Assembly (NCBI GenBank): GCA_029884455.1
Contig: JAOUHU010000006.1
Coordinates: 1-64,000 of the forward strand
DNA: 64,000 nucleotides
Source: Gammaproteobacteria bacterium
GTDB taxonomy: Bacteria; Pseudomonadota; Gammaproteobacteria; Steroidobacterales; Woeseiaceae
Reading direction: 5' to 3'
Shown in pieces: positions 27,882-36,726 of the stretch (within the stretch, counting starts at the first letter, position 1; each line of letters starts with the position of its first letter). Both the position numbers and the translations under genes were made by a program. The notes under the pieces were generated by a model that worked only from the letters and a program-made list of their open reading frames with translations, did no database searches and had not been told where the DNA came from.

Positions 27882-29291
27882 TCAATGCTCCCGCAGGTAC
27901 GGACGTGGATCTGCGACCCGTCCGCGGATGGCTGATGCTGCTGCGGTCAAAGGGCTTGCCAGAATCGTGCGCGCCCCGACCCCCTGCCGTCCCTCAAAAT
28001 TTCGATTGCTGGTACTGACACTGAGTTTGCCACTCGGTACCGTATCGCCGTTCATTCCCAGGCACATGGAACAGCCAGACTCCCGCCATTCAGCCCCGGC
28101 GCTGCGAAAGATCTTGTCAAGGCCGATGGCTTCAGCCTGTGCTTTGATCTGCTGTGAGCCCGGCACTACGAGCATGCGCACGCCGTCGGCAATGCGCCGC
28201 CCGTCGAGAATCGCGGCCGCTTCCTGCAGGTCGGACAATCGGGAATTGGTACAACTGCCGACAAACACCACGTCGACGCTGGCTTCCGTCAGCGGTTTGC
28301 CGGCGGCGAGTCGCATGTATTCCAGTGCCTTGCGGAAGCTTGCGTCACTGCCATCCGCCGTTGGTACAGGCTCATTTATGGCGACCACCATGCCGGGATT
28401 GGTGCCAAAGGTGACCATCGGTTCGAGTTGACTCGCGTTGATCGACACGGTGGTGTCAAATTGCGCTGCATCGTCACTGGCGAGGTCCCGCCAGCGCGCA
28501 ACGGCGTCATCCCAAGTTTCGGCACGCGGCGCTCTCGGCCGCCCGGCAAGGTAATCGAAGGTCGTGTCATCCGGCGCGATCATGCCAGCTCGTGCGCCAG
28601 CCTCAATCGACATGTTGCACACCGTCATGCGTGCATCCATGCTCAAGGCCCGTATCGCTTCTCCGCGATACTCGATGACATGCCCGGTACCGCCGTTAAC
28701 GCCGATCTGACCAATGATCGCAAGTATCAGGTCCTTTGCAGTCACCCCGGTACCCAGCCGTCCGGCAACCTCAATGGCAAGTGTTTTCGGTTTGCGTTGC
28801 AGCAGGCACTGCGTAGCGAGTACGTGCGCGACTTCGGTTGTACCTATGCCGAATGCCAGCGCGCCGAACGCGCCGTGCGTGCTTGTATGGCTGTCGCCAC
28901 AGACGATTGTCTTGCCTGGTTGCGTCGCACCGAGTTCCGGTCCGATGACGTGCACGATACCGCGCTGGTCGCTGTCGTGATCCAGCAGGGAAATGCCAAA
29001 GTCGGCGCAGTTTTTCCGCATTTGTGAAATTTGCTGTACCGCGGCTGCGCCGACGATCGCAACATCCTTGAAGCTTGCGCCGGGCAAGGTCGGCGTCGAG
29101 TGATCCATCGTTGCCAAGGTCAGATCCGGACGCCGCACCGACAGACCTTGTGACCGCAAAAGCGCGAATGCCTGTGGCGTTGTAACTTCGTGAATAAGGT
29201 GCAAATCGATATAGAGCACTGCAGGAGTATCGCGGGTCTCCGGCGTGACAACATGCTCACGCCAAACCTTTTCAAAGAGTGTCGCCGGCAT
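27882..29291 (-). CDS. leuC: 3-isopropylmalate dehydratase large subunit
   Basis: The 4Fe-4S aconitase-type subunit, 469 aa. Cluster cysteines appear in [13 protein letters not shown] and in CSMCLGMN. The N-terminal [16 protein letters not shown] and [13 protein letters not shown] are typical. The ATG overlaps the leuA stop by one base (TGATG). Works with LeuD to convert 2- to 3-isopropylmalate in the cytoplasm. Confidence 0.96.
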   Translation of the reverse strand: MPATLFEKVWREHVVTPETRDTPAVLYIDLHLIHEVTTPQAFALLRSQGLSVRRPDLTLATMDHSTPTLPGASFKDVAIVGAAAVQQISQMRKNCADFGISLLDHDSDQRGIVHVIGPELGATQPGKTIVCGDSHTSTHGAFGALAFGIGTTEVAHVLATQCLLQRKPKTLAIEVAGRLGTGVTAKDLILAIIGQIGVNGGTGHVIEYRGEAIRALSMDARMTVCNMSIEAGARAGMIAPDDTTFDYLAGRPRAPRAETWDDAVARWRDLASDDAAQFDTTVSINASQLEPMVTFGTNPGMVVAINEPVPTADGSDASFRKALEYMRLAAGKPLTEASVDVVFVGSCTNSRLSDLQEAAAILDGRRIADGVRMLVVPGSQQIKAQAEAIGLDKIFRSAGAEWRESGCSMCLGMNGDTVPSGKLSVSTSNRNFEGRQGVGARTILASPLTAAASAIRGRVADPRPYLREH

Positions 29292-30856
29292 CAGATCGAT
29301 GACCTGGACAAATTCGCAGTTGAATCGGTATCGTCGTCGCTGCGATCGCGACGTCGAATGATGCGATTAATAACATCGAGGCATGCGCGTGCGCCGGCCT
29401 CGACTATGTCAACACTGGCGCCGTTGCCTCGATATAGCTCAGCGTCATGTTGCACTGTGATGGCAACCTCACCCTGTGCATCCTCGCCGATCGACGCACT
29501 GTGCAGGTCGAACTTTTTCAGCGTAATTTGCACCTGCGTGGCTTCTTCCAACGCGGCAAATGCCGCTGCCACCGGGCCATCGCCGCTCGCGCTGGCGGTG
29601 ACGGGTGCAGCACCGGTGCCAAGCAGGACGACGGTTGCCCGGGCAGGGCGGTCCGATGCGGTCTGCACTTCAAGACGCTGCAAGGACCACGGGCCGACCG
29701 AAGCGTTGTCAACGTTCATTATGATGGCTTCAATGTCGCCGTCGTAAACGTCTTTTTTTCGATCAGCGAGCGTCTTGAACGCCTGGAACGCGCGATTGAG
29801 TTCAAATTCATCCAGCACAAAGCCGAGTTCTTTCACCCGATCGCGAAACGCGTGTCGACCACTGTGTTTGCCAAGCACGAGGCTCGAGCGTGACAGGCCG
29901 ACGTCTTCCGGGCGCATGATTTCATAGGTCGAATGGTGCTGCAGCATGCCGTGCTGGTGAATGCCGGCTTCGTGCGCAAATGCGTTTTCACCGACGATGG
30001 CCTTGTTTCTCGGCACCTGCATGCCAGTTATGCTTGCTACCAACCGCGATGCCGGGTACAGCCGGGTCGAGTCGACTCCGGTTTCAAGATTGAAGAACTC
30101 GGCGCGAGTCCTGATTGCCATGACGACTTCTTCAAGGCTGCAGTTACCGGCGCGCTCGCCGATGCCGTTTATCGTGCATTCAATCTGCCGTGCACCTGCA
30201 CGAACCGCGGACAGGCTGTTAGCCACAGCCATACCGAGATCATCATGGCAATGTACGCTCAGCGTAATATCATCAATACGGGCGACGTGTTGACGCAGGT
30301 AGCGGAACAGCTCATCAAATTCAGCTGGCACAGTGTAGCCGACAGTGTCCGGGATATTGACCGTCGTCGCGCCGGCCTCGATCGCCGCGGTAACAACTTC
30401 TGCGAGATAAGACAATTCCGTTCTCGATGCGTCTTCCGGCGAGAATTCGACGTCGCTGCAGAGCTCGCGAGCCATGCTGATGGCGCCGACGGCACTCTTT
30501 ATGATTTCTTCCTTCGCCATGCGCAGCTTATGTTCACGGTGAATCGCGCTGGTCGCGACAAACACGTGAATGCGGTGTCTTGTGGCACCTCTTACGGCCG
30601 CGTGCGCTTTTTCGATGTCGGCCGGATTGCAACGAGCGAGGCCACAAATGATCGGGCCGAAATCTTCATCTGCGATCGCTTTAACTGCGTCAAAGTCGCC
30701 TGGCGACGCCGCTGGGAAACCGGCCTCGATAACGTCTACCTTCAATTCCGAGAGCGACTTCGCGATCCGCAACTTCTCGCGCAAAGTCATGCTGCAACCA
30801 GGCGCCTGCTCGCCATCTCGCAGCGTAGTATCGAAAATCAGGACGCGGTCTGCCAT
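29291..30856 (-). CDS. leuA: 2-isopropylmalate synthase
   Basis: First committed step of leucine synthesis: acetyl-CoA plus 2-oxoisovalerate. A 521-aa protein. The catalytic TIM barrel has [16 protein letters not shown] and the metal motif [15 protein letters not shown]. The C-terminal domain (about 390-521) is the leucine-feedback LeuA dimer domain. ATG 30856 has AGGA nine bases upstream; a longer frame to 30877 overlaps ilvC. It follows ilvC by 5 nt. Confidence 0.96.
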   Translation of the reverse strand: MADRVLIFDTTLRDGEQAPGCSMTLREKLRIAKSLSELKVDVIEAGFPAASPGDFDAVKAIADEDFGPIICGLARCNPADIEKAHAAVRGATRHRIHVFVATSAIHREHKLRMAKEEIIKSAVGAISMARELCSDVEFSPEDASRTELSYLAEVVTAAIEAGATTVNIPDTVGYTVPAEFDELFRYLRQHVARIDDITLSVHCHDDLGMAVANSLSAVRAGARQIECTINGIGERAGNCSLEEVVMAIRTRAEFFNLETGVDSTRLYPASRLVASITGMQVPRNKAIVGENAFAHEAGIHQHGMLQHHSTYEIMRPEDVGLSRSSLVLGKHSGRHAFRDRVKELGFVLDEFELNRAFQAFKTLADRKKDVYDGDIEAIIMNVDNASVGPWSLQRLEVQTASDRPARATVVLLGTGAAPVTASASGDGPVAAAFAALEEATQVQITLKKFDLHSASIGEDAQGEVAITVQHDAELYRGNGASVDIVEAGARACLDVINRIIRRRDRSDDDTDSTANLSRSSI

Positions 30857-30861
30857 CGAAA

Positions 30862-31848
30862 CTAATCCTGTAGCCAATCCATGCGACTGCGAAGGTTTGC
30901 ACCAACTTTCTCGATGGGGTGCTCGAGGTCGGCGTTCATCAGTTCTTTAAATCGTGGCATGCCAGATTCGTTTTCGGCGATCCAGTTCCTGGCGAACGTA
31001 CCATCCTGGATCTCCGTCAACACTGTCTGCATCGCGGCGCGCGAATTGGCGTCGACAATACGCGGCCCGCTGATCATGTCGCCCCACGCGGCGGTGTCGC
31101 TAATGAACTTATGCATTTTTTTCAGGCCGCCTTCGTGCAGCAAGTCGACGATCAGCTTCAGTTCATGCATGACTTCGTAGTACGCCACCTCCGGTTGGTA
31201 GCCAGCAGCGACCAGGGTTTCGTACCCCGCCACGATCAGCTCGGTCGCGCCGCCGCAAAGTACAGCCTGCTCACCGAACAAATCGGTTTCGGTCTCTTCG
31301 GCGAATGTGGTCTGGATTACCCCGGCGCGCGCGCCGCCAATACCCGCTGAGTAGGCCAGGGCAAGTTGCAAAGCGTTGCCTGTTGCGTCCTTGTGTACCG
31401 CTACCAGGCAGGGGACGCCATGTCCTTCTTCGTATTGGCGACGAACGAGACCACCTGGTCCCTTGGGTGCAATCAGGACCACGTCGAGGTCGGCTCGCGG
31501 TTCGATCAATTTGAAATGCACGGCGAAACCGTGTGCGAACAGCAACGCTGCACCGTGTTCGATATCGCCGATTATCGATGCATATAGTTTCCGCTGCACC
31601 ATGTCGGGTGTCAGGAAAGCGACAATAGCGGCACCCTTCACGGCTGCGTTCGGCTCCTTGACAACGAGGCCGTCAGCTTCAGCCTTGCTCCAGCTGGCGC
31701 CACCACGGCGCAAACCGACTACCACATTGAAGCCGCTGTCGCGCAGATTCAGTGCATGAGCGCGCCCCTGGCTGCCATAGCCGAGAATCGTAACTTGTTG
31801 ATCAATCAGGCGGGCCGTATCGACATCCGCTTCCAAATACATTTGCAT
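30862..31848 (-). CDS. ilvC: Ketol-acid reductoisomerase (class I)
   Basis: NADPH-dependent isomerisation/reduction to dihydroxy acids for Ile, Val and Leu. The product is 328 aa, the short class I type. The Rossmann segment is [20 protein letters not shown], followed by [16 protein letters not shown] and the knotted domain with metal acidic residues ([27 protein letters not shown]). ATG 31848 has GGGGAAG upstream. First gene after the attenuator; ilvBN is not nearby and ilvD is elsewhere in the window. Confidence 0.95.
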   Translation of the reverse strand: MQMYLEADVDTARLIDQQVTILGYGSQGRAHALNLRDSGFNVVVGLRRGGASWSKAEADGLVVKEPNAAVKGAAIVAFLTPDMVQRKLYASIIGDIEHGAALLFAHGFAVHFKLIEPRADLDVVLIAPKGPGGLVRRQYEEGHGVPCLVAVHKDATGNALQLALAYSAGIGGARAGVIQTTFAEETETDLFGEQAVLCGGATELIVAGYETLVAAGYQPEVAYYEVMHELKLIVDLLHEGGLKKMHKFISDTAAWGDMISGPRIVDANSRAAMQTVLTEIQDGTFARNWIAENESGMPRFKELMNADLEHPIEKVGANLRSRMDWLQD

Positions 31849-31892
31849 GGTGCTGCTTCCCCGGCGTAGTGCCTGTTTCAAGTGAACAAATT

Positions 31893-31929
31893 AAAAAAAA
31901 CCCCGCAATCCTTGCGTGGATGCGGGGTT
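31893..31929 (-). terminator. Attenuator terminator upstream of ilvC
   Basis: On the minus strand, a perfect 9-bp stem AACCCCGCA/TGCGGGGTT with a 13-nt loop is followed by eight T residues. It lies about 45 nt before the ilvC start and 27 nt after the stop of the leucine-rich leader ORF. TGCGGG at the end of that ORF (31959-31964) can pair with CCCGCA of the stem, forming the competing antiterminator. Confidence 0.88.
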
Positions 31930-31955
31930 CACGATTTCCTGAGTTTGGATACGCG

Positions 31956-32042
31956 CTACCCGCACTTCCTCCGAAGCAGAAGCAGGGCAAGTTCGAGAGC
32001 CAGTCCCGAAAAAAATACATGCTGCAAACCGTGGGTATTCAC
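31956..32042 (-). CDS. Leucine-rich leader peptide of the ilvC-leu operon
   Basis: A 28-codon ORF beginning GTG (32042) and ending TAG (31956-31958). Residues 14-23 read LALELALLLL, seven Leu codons within ten (32003-31974), followed by basic RRK. The antiterminator TGCGGG lies in the last codons, directly before the stop. A ribosome stalled for leucyl-tRNA would leave it free, whereas one reaching the stop would cover it and let the terminator form. This is the classical leu attenuation layout. No ribosome site precedes the GTG, and the predicted transcription start is 2-3 nt away. Confidence 0.8.
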   Translation of the reverse strand: MNTHGLQHVFFSGLALELALLLLRRKCG

Positions 32043-32050
32043 AGCGTCGC

Positions 32051-32079
32051 ATGATGTTTTATCAATGCAGCGAAGTCAA
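32051..32079 (-). promoter_or_regulatory. Candidate promoter of the leader-ilvC-leu operon
   Basis: On the minus strand, TTGACT (32074-32079, five of six consensus) is separated by 17 bp from CATCAT (32051-32056, four of six). Transcription would start near 32044, almost at the leader GTG (32042), so the leader would be translated from an essentially leaderless mRNA. Confidence 0.5.
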
Positions 32080-32493
32080 CTGCCGAAAAATCAGTTACTT
32101 GTGTTACCAATTTGCACTGTTTCCAAGTCGAAATGCGGGAACATCCGTCGCCCGAATGTGGTCCGAACTTATGTTGTTGCCGGACTAGTCAAGCGCGAGC
32201 CATGTGTTATCCTCTTGCTCCGGGTGCTTTGGGACCTAATAAAAATATTGCTTAAACAATTGGCGGGGATGCCGGGTGCAAATGATCCGGAAGGCCAGAG
32301 AGAAGAGAGAGAGATCAAGGTCCAACAAAGATTAATCGCCGCGGCGAAGGTGGAGAGGGCCGTGTGCGCATGCGGGGTTGCAAGCCAGCAACCCCGTGCA
32401 TCAATTGTGCATGTAATGTATACAAGGGATGTGTTGCAGTCCTCTCCTCGTCACAACCAGATAATTACTATTTGACCTCGTAAAGGAGCGTTC
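32080..32493. other. Divergent intergenic region between ilvC-leu leader and TonB operon
   Basis: About 410 bp without a convincing gene. It contains a possible plus-strand promoter TTGCTC (32215-32220), 16 bp, TAATAA (32237-32242); a purine-rich GAGAGAAGAG tract near 32300; an inverted repeat CGGGGTTGC/GCAACCCCG (32373-32381 with 32388-32396); and an AAAGGAG ribosome site near 32482 for the next gene. The only open frames here are longer shadows with no family resemblance. Confidence 0.4.
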
Positions 32494-33279
32494 ATGAAAC
32501 GGTGCAAAAGCAGCAGTCGGCGCATTAGCGTTGCATTTCTTGCAGCGAGTCTATTTGCGGCAACCGGCAGCGTATTCGCCCAGACCGTCGACCAGGTTTT
32601 GCAAGCGCAGGACCGTCGCCTGGATCTGGCACAGCAGTCACAAGAACGAATCAACAATGTTGTTGAGGGTACGCGTTCGCTTGAAGACCAATATCGGGCA
32701 ATCAACAAGGAAATTGACGGCCTGAAGGTATACAACCGCTTGATGGCGGCACAGACGAGTGGTCAAGAGGCCGTGCTTGAGGATATTTCCTTGTCGATGG
32801 ATCAGGTTGATGTCATTAACCGCCAGATATTTCCGTTGATGGAGCGCATGATCGATGGCCTCGAGTCGTCTATCAACCTTGATGTGCCGTTCCTGATGGA
32901 AGAACGCACAAATCGTGTTAATACGCTTAAGGACATCATGGAGCAATCGAACGTCAGCGTCGCCGAGAAGTTTCGCAAGGTGATGGAGGCTTATCAGATT
33001 GAGAATGACTATGGCAACTCGGTAGACGAGTATCAGCAGGTCATTGAACTCGACGATGGATCAACGCGCACCTACAACGTTTTGCGCATTGGACGTGTCG
33101 GCCTGTATTTTCAATCGGACGATACCCAGATTACCGGTCGGTGGTCGATGGAAGAGAAAAGATGGGTGATTGACAACGCGGCGCGCAATGAGGTCCGCAA
33201 GGGCTTGCGCATGGCCAAGCAGTTAATAGCTCCGGAGTTGATCCTGATTCCGATCTCGGCACCCGTGGAGGCTTCGTAA
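32494..33279 (+). CDS. DUF3450 family periplasmic protein
   Basis: A 261-aa exported protein with a Sec signal (SVAFLAASLFAATGSVFA, cleavage after about residue 29) and a long helical, Gln/Glu-rich coiled coil (about 35-110), then a small beta-rich end (VLRIGRVGLYFQSDD). This matches DUF3450, a family found at the head of TonB/ExbB/ExbD operons in marine gammaproteobacteria. Its role is not established to my knowledge; a periplasmic partner of the long ExbB-like protein is plausible. A strong AAAGGAG precedes the ATG, and the next gene starts immediately after its stop. Confidence 0.8.
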   Translation: MKRCKSSSRRISVAFLAASLFAATGSVFAQTVDQVLQAQDRRLDLAQQSQERINNVVEGTRSLEDQYRAINKEIDGLKVYNRLMAAQTSGQEAVLEDISLSMDQVDVINRQIFPLMERMIDGLESSINLDVPFLMEERTNRVNTLKDIMEQSNVSVAEKFRKVMEAYQIENDYGNSVDEYQQVIELDDGSTRTYNVLRIGRVGLYFQSDDTQITGRWSMEEKRWVIDNAARNEVRKGLRMAKQLIAPELILIPISAPVEAS

Positions 33280-34647
33280 ATGAAACGCATACTAGGAATA
33301 ATCGCTGCCGGTCTTTTGGCACTCACGGCAGGTTCGGCAACGGCCCAGGATAGCGGTGCGGCCAGCATGTCTGAACTGTTGCGCCTGATTCAGCAGGGTG
33401 AGGCACGCGAAAACCAGGAGGCGCGGCAGCGCGAAGCGCAATTCAACCAGCAGCGCAATCAGCAGCAACAGTTGCTGAATAATGCTCGTGCAGAACGCAC
33501 ACGCCAGGAAAATGAGAGCCAGCGACTGGAAAGACTGTTTCAGGATAACCAGCAGAGAATCATCACCGCGCGTGCCGCCCTTGATGAGCGGCTGGGCGCG
33601 TTGAAAGAATTGTTCGGTGTATTGCAGACGGTAACCGGCGACGCGCAAGGCCGATTCAATGCTTCGCTAACCAACATTCAATACCCGGATCGCGGCGAAT
33701 TTCTTATGGAGCTTGGCAACAAGATGGCCGGAGCGAGCACGCTGGCGTCCATCGAAGACATCGAGCGGCTCTGGTTCGAACTGCAACGTGAAGTTACGGA
33801 GTCGGGCCGGGTCGTGCGCCTGAATGGTACGGTCACGATGGCCGACGGCGCCCAGGAAGCTCTCGAATTTGTGCGTGTCGGACCGTTCAACCTGGCTTTT
33901 CAGGATGGCTATCTGAAGTACGATACCAACACAAAAACTATCAGCGAATTGCAACGCCAGCCTGAGCAGGGGCGTTATACGAGTTCGGCGGCTGACTTGC
34001 TCGATGCTACCGGCGGTGTGGTTACCTTCGGCCTGGACGTGACGCGGGGCAACATTCTGGAATTGCTGGTGGAGTCGCCGACCGTGATGGACCGAGTTCA
34101 CCAGGGCGGTATCGTGGGTTATTGCATCATCGGACTCGGAGCGATCGGCTTCCTGATCGCGTTGTTGCGTTTCATCAGCCTCTCGGCAGACAGTCGCAAG
34201 GTTTCAGCGCAACTCAAGCGCGATACAGCCAGCACTGATAATCCGCTGGGACGCGTATTGGCTGCGTACGAGAGCAACCGCAATGCTGATACTGAAACCA
34301 TAGAGCTGAAGCTCAGCGAGGCGGCGCTTAAGGAGATGCCAGGGCTCACCAAGGGCTTGCTGTTGATCAAGGTCATTTCTGTTGTGGCGCCGCTGATGGG
34401 GCTGCTCGGTACGGTGACCGGTATGATCAAGACCTTCCAGGTCATCACGTTGTATGGCGCCGGCGATCCGAAAATGATGGCAGGTGGTATTTCACAGGCA
34501 TTGGTGACAACAGTACTTGGACTGGTAGTGGCTATTCCGATGGTTCTGCTGCATACCGTCGTCAGTGGCCAGAGCCGCAAGGTAATTAATATCCTGCAGT
34601 CGCAAAGTGCCGGCCTGGTAGCTGAGCATTCTGAGCGCCGAGCCTAA
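33280..34647 (+). CDS. Long ExbB-like (TtpC-type) MotA/TolQ/ExbB proton channel protein
   Basis: A 455-aa inner-membrane protein. It has a signal peptide (GIIAAGLLALTAGSATAQ), a periplasmic Gln-rich coiled coil (about 35-115), a beta region, and a C-terminal MotA/TolQ/ExbB domain with three membrane segments (about 285-305, 360-395, 405-430), including LLGTVTGMIKTFQ. This architecture is TtpC of the Vibrio TonB2 system, which couples ExbB2/ExbD2 to TonB2. Operon neighbours agree. Confidence 0.85.
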   Translation: MKRILGIIAAGLLALTAGSATAQDSGAASMSELLRLIQQGEARENQEARQREAQFNQQRNQQQQLLNNARAERTRQENESQRLERLFQDNQQRIITARAALDERLGALKELFGVLQTVTGDAQGRFNASLTNIQYPDRGEFLMELGNKMAGASTLASIEDIERLWFELQREVTESGRVVRLNGTVTMADGAQEALEFVRVGPFNLAFQDGYLKYDTNTKTISELQRQPEQGRYTSSAADLLDATGGVVTFGLDVTRGNILELLVESPTVMDRVHQGGIVGYCIIGLGAIGFLIALLRFISLSADSRKVSAQLKRDTASTDNPLGRVLAAYESNRNADTETIELKLSEAALKEMPGLTKGLLLIKVISVVAPLMGLLGTVTGMIKTFQVITLYGAGDPKMMAGGISQALVTTVLGLVVAIPMVLLHTVVSGQSRKVINILQSQSAGLVAEHSERRA

Positions 34648-34664
34648 TTGATTGAGGAGCAATA

Positions 34665-35192
34665 ATGCTGTGGCTAACTGACAGCTTTGAGGCGATCCGC
34701 GATTTCATGGAGCTCGGTGGGCCGTTACTGCGTTGGATCGCTGTGACGATTTTTCTGATGTGGGTACTCATAGCCGAGCGGGTGCTGTATTTCCGCTCGA
34801 CCATGAAAACCATGTCCAGAGAAATTCACGAAGCTTGGGAATCACGTAGTGAGCGACGCTCGTGGAACGCGCACCAGATTCGTGAAATGATGATTTCCCG
34901 GTTTGAGATGGCGTCAAACAAAGGCATCAATGTGATCCAGACCCTGGTCGCCTTGTGTCCGCTCCTGGGGCTCATGGGTACAGTGACAGGTATGATTGGG
35001 GTATTCGGCGTTATGGCCGTATCCGGGTCCGGAAACGTCCGCGCGATGGCTGCTGGTGTGTCCCAGGCGACTATACCGACGATGGCAGGCATGGTCGGCG
35101 CACTTTCGGGCGTATTGCTGGTCACATTACTTAGTCGTCGCGCGACGCGTGAGGTCGAGTTCCTGGCAGATTCGCTCACGATGGACCACTGA
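34665..35192 (+). CDS. exbB: ExbB proton-channel protein (TonB2-type)
   Basis: A compact 175-aa MotA/TolQ/ExbB family protein. A first membrane helix (about 20-40, LLRWIAVTIFLMWVLIAERV) precedes a cytoplasmic loop, then two helices with LCPLLGLMGTVTGMIGVFG and IPTMAGMVGALSGVLLVTLL. It would form the proton-conducting pentamer with ExbD to power TonB. GAGG lies just upstream of the ATG. It is 17 nt after the long ExbB-like gene. Confidence 0.88.
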   Translation: MLWLTDSFEAIRDFMELGGPLLRWIAVTIFLMWVLIAERVLYFRSTMKTMSREIHEAWESRSERRSWNAHQIREMMISRFEMASNKGINVIQTLVALCPLLGLMGTVTGMIGVFGVMAVSGSGNVRAMAAGVSQATIPTMAGMVGALSGVLLVTLLSRRATREVEFLADSLTMDH

Positions 35193-35202
35193 GGAGTTAA
35201 GT

Positions 35203-35616
35203 ATGCGGAAGCATAATTTCAACCTGGGCGGAGACACGGAAGAGAATGAAATTGACCTCACCCCCATGCTGGACGTCGTTTTCATCATGCTGATCTTCTT
35301 CATAGTAACGGCGTCATTTATCAAGGAGGCGGGAATTGATGTGAATCGCCCGGACGCGCCGCTATCCGAGGTTCCGCCGGAGGAGTCCAATATCCTGGTC
35401 GTTGTTGATGCAAACGATGACATTTTCATCGATCGGCGGCACATCGATCCGCGTGCGGTGCGAGCGAATATCGAGCGGTTGCATGCCGAGAACCCGGCCG
35501 GCTCAGTGGTCATTCAGCCGAGCAGGAAGTCAACTAACAGGATGCTGGTCGTGATCATGGACGCTTCGAGGCAAGCTGGGGTCTACAACATTTCTATCGC
35601 GGACAGCCCGAACTAG
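35203..35616 (+). CDS. exbD: ExbD-family energy transducer, first copy
   Basis: A 137-aa ExbD/TolR protein: a short cytoplasmic start, one membrane helix (about 24-45, MLDVVFIMLIFFIVTASFI) whose Asp at the head is the proton-relay residue (DLTPMLDVVF), and a periplasmic domain ending SRKSTNRMLVVIMDASRQAGV. GAGGAG lies eight nt before ATG 35203; a longer frame from 34996 lies inside exbB. It is followed by a second, similar ExbD. Confidence 0.88.
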   Translation: MRKHNFNLGGDTEENEIDLTPMLDVVFIMLIFFIVTASFIKEAGIDVNRPDAPLSEVPPEESNILVVVDANDDIFIDRRHIDPRAVRANIERLHAENPAGSVVIQPSRKSTNRMLVVIMDASRQAGVYNISIADSPN

Positions 35617-35629
35617 GCAGGTATAGACG

Positions 35630-36040
35630 ATGCAAAGTAATAGAGGTGCCTTTGGCGCAAAAGAGGAAGAAAGCAGTATTGACCTGACGCCTATGCTGGA
35701 CGTCGTGTTTATCATGCTGATTTTCTTTATTGTTACCGCTTCGTTTATCAAGGAAGCGGGTATTGAAGTGGCGCGTCCGCTTGCAACGACACTCGACAAA
35801 ATTCCGGACGCAAACATCCTGATTGCGATCAGCGCGACCGACGAAATCTGGATCGACAAGAACAGAGTGGAGCCAAAGTTTGTCAAGGCCTCGATCGAGA
35901 AGTTACATGCCGAGAATCCGAAGGGGTCTATCGTAATTCAGGCCGATGAGCGCTCGACCAATGAAATGCTGACCGTGGTCATGGAGGCGGCGAAACAGGC
36001 AGGTGTGAAAAACGTTGCGATTTCAACGGATGAGGTCTGA
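35630..36040 (+). CDS. ExbD-family energy transducer, second copy
   Basis: A 136-aa ExbD/TolR paralogue with nearly the same membrane helix (DLTPMLDVVFIMLIFFIVTA) and periplasmic domain (IEKLHAENPKGSIVIQADERS) as the preceding gene, diverged in the N-terminus and in the segment after the helix. The pair looks like an old tandem duplication. The two may form hetero-oligomers in the ExbB pore; this is inference. Confidence 0.88.
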   Translation: MQSNRGAFGAKEEESSIDLTPMLDVVFIMLIFFIVTASFIKEAGIEVARPLATTLDKIPDANILIAISATDEIWIDKNRVEPKFVKASIEKLHAENPKGSIVIQADERSTNEMLTVVMEAAKQAGVKNVAISTDEV

Positions 36041-36078
36041 GAGTCAATGGGCGGGACAATCGTTGAGGAGTTAGGATC

Positions 36079-36684
36079 ATGATAGGCCGTTATGCATTTT
36101 CTATCGTCATCGGCATAGCCGTTACGCTGAGCCTGCTATTTGTCATGCACTTGCTGATCCTGTATGGCGAGGACGCCGTATCCAAGGAACGCACCCGGCA
36201 TAATCTCGAATTTGTCCGCGTGAAACGCAACGAAACGACGAACGTAGAGGATTTTACGCCCGAAAAACCACCCAAGCCGCCTGAGACTCCGCCGGAAGCG
36301 CCGCCTCAGGACATGGACGCCATGGATCCAAACGCACCTACGATTAACGTCGCGGCGCCGACGGTCAATGTTGACTCCAACATCGGTGGTCCCGGTGGTA
36401 TGAATATAGCGGAGGGAGATTACCTGCCGATTGTGCGAGTGGCACCGGTCTATCCGGCACGTGCCTTGTCGCGCGGTCTGGAAGGACACGTGGATCTGTC
36501 GTTCACCGTTACAACCACGGGCACTGTTCGCGACCCGGTCATTATTTTCTCTACCAGCAGTATGTTTGACCGTGCCGCGACGCAGGCAGTACTGAAGTTC
36601 AAGTACAAGCCACGGGTTGTTGATGGCGTACCGGTAGACGTGCCCGGCGTGAAGACCCGCATTACCTTTAAGATCGAGGACTAG
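36079..36684 (+). CDS. TonB family energy-transducing protein
   Basis: A 201-aa protein. It has an N-terminal membrane anchor (about 5-28, FSIVIGIAVTLSLLFVMHLLILY) and a proline-rich periplasmic spacer (EKPPKPPETPPEAPPQ, about 63-79). The C-terminal TonB domain (about 115-201) has YPARALSRGLEGHVDLSFTV and ends at ITFKIED. It transmits proton-motive energy to outer-membrane TonB-dependent receptors. The short length resembles TonB2 of Vibrio. Confidence 0.9.
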   Translation: MIGRYAFSIVIGIAVTLSLLFVMHLLILYGEDAVSKERTRHNLEFVRVKRNETTNVEDFTPEKPPKPPETPPEAPPQDMDAMDPNAPTINVAAPTVNVDSNIGGPGGMNIAEGDYLPIVRVAPVYPARALSRGLEGHVDLSFTVTTTGTVRDPVIIFSTSSMFDRAATQAVLKFKYKPRVVDGVPVDVPGVKTRITFKIED

Positions 36685-36726
36685 TTACCCTGACGGGACT
36701 CATGTTCGAAGAGGATACATTTCGAG

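Noticed and set aside
32250-32285. Possible sigma54 promoter (GG and GC elements)
   Set aside because: The GG-to-GC spacing is wrong for a -24/-12 promoter.
31882-32475. 197-codon plus-strand ORF across the ilvC leader
   Set aside because: It runs antisense through the attenuator and leader peptide, has biased composition and no homology I recognise.
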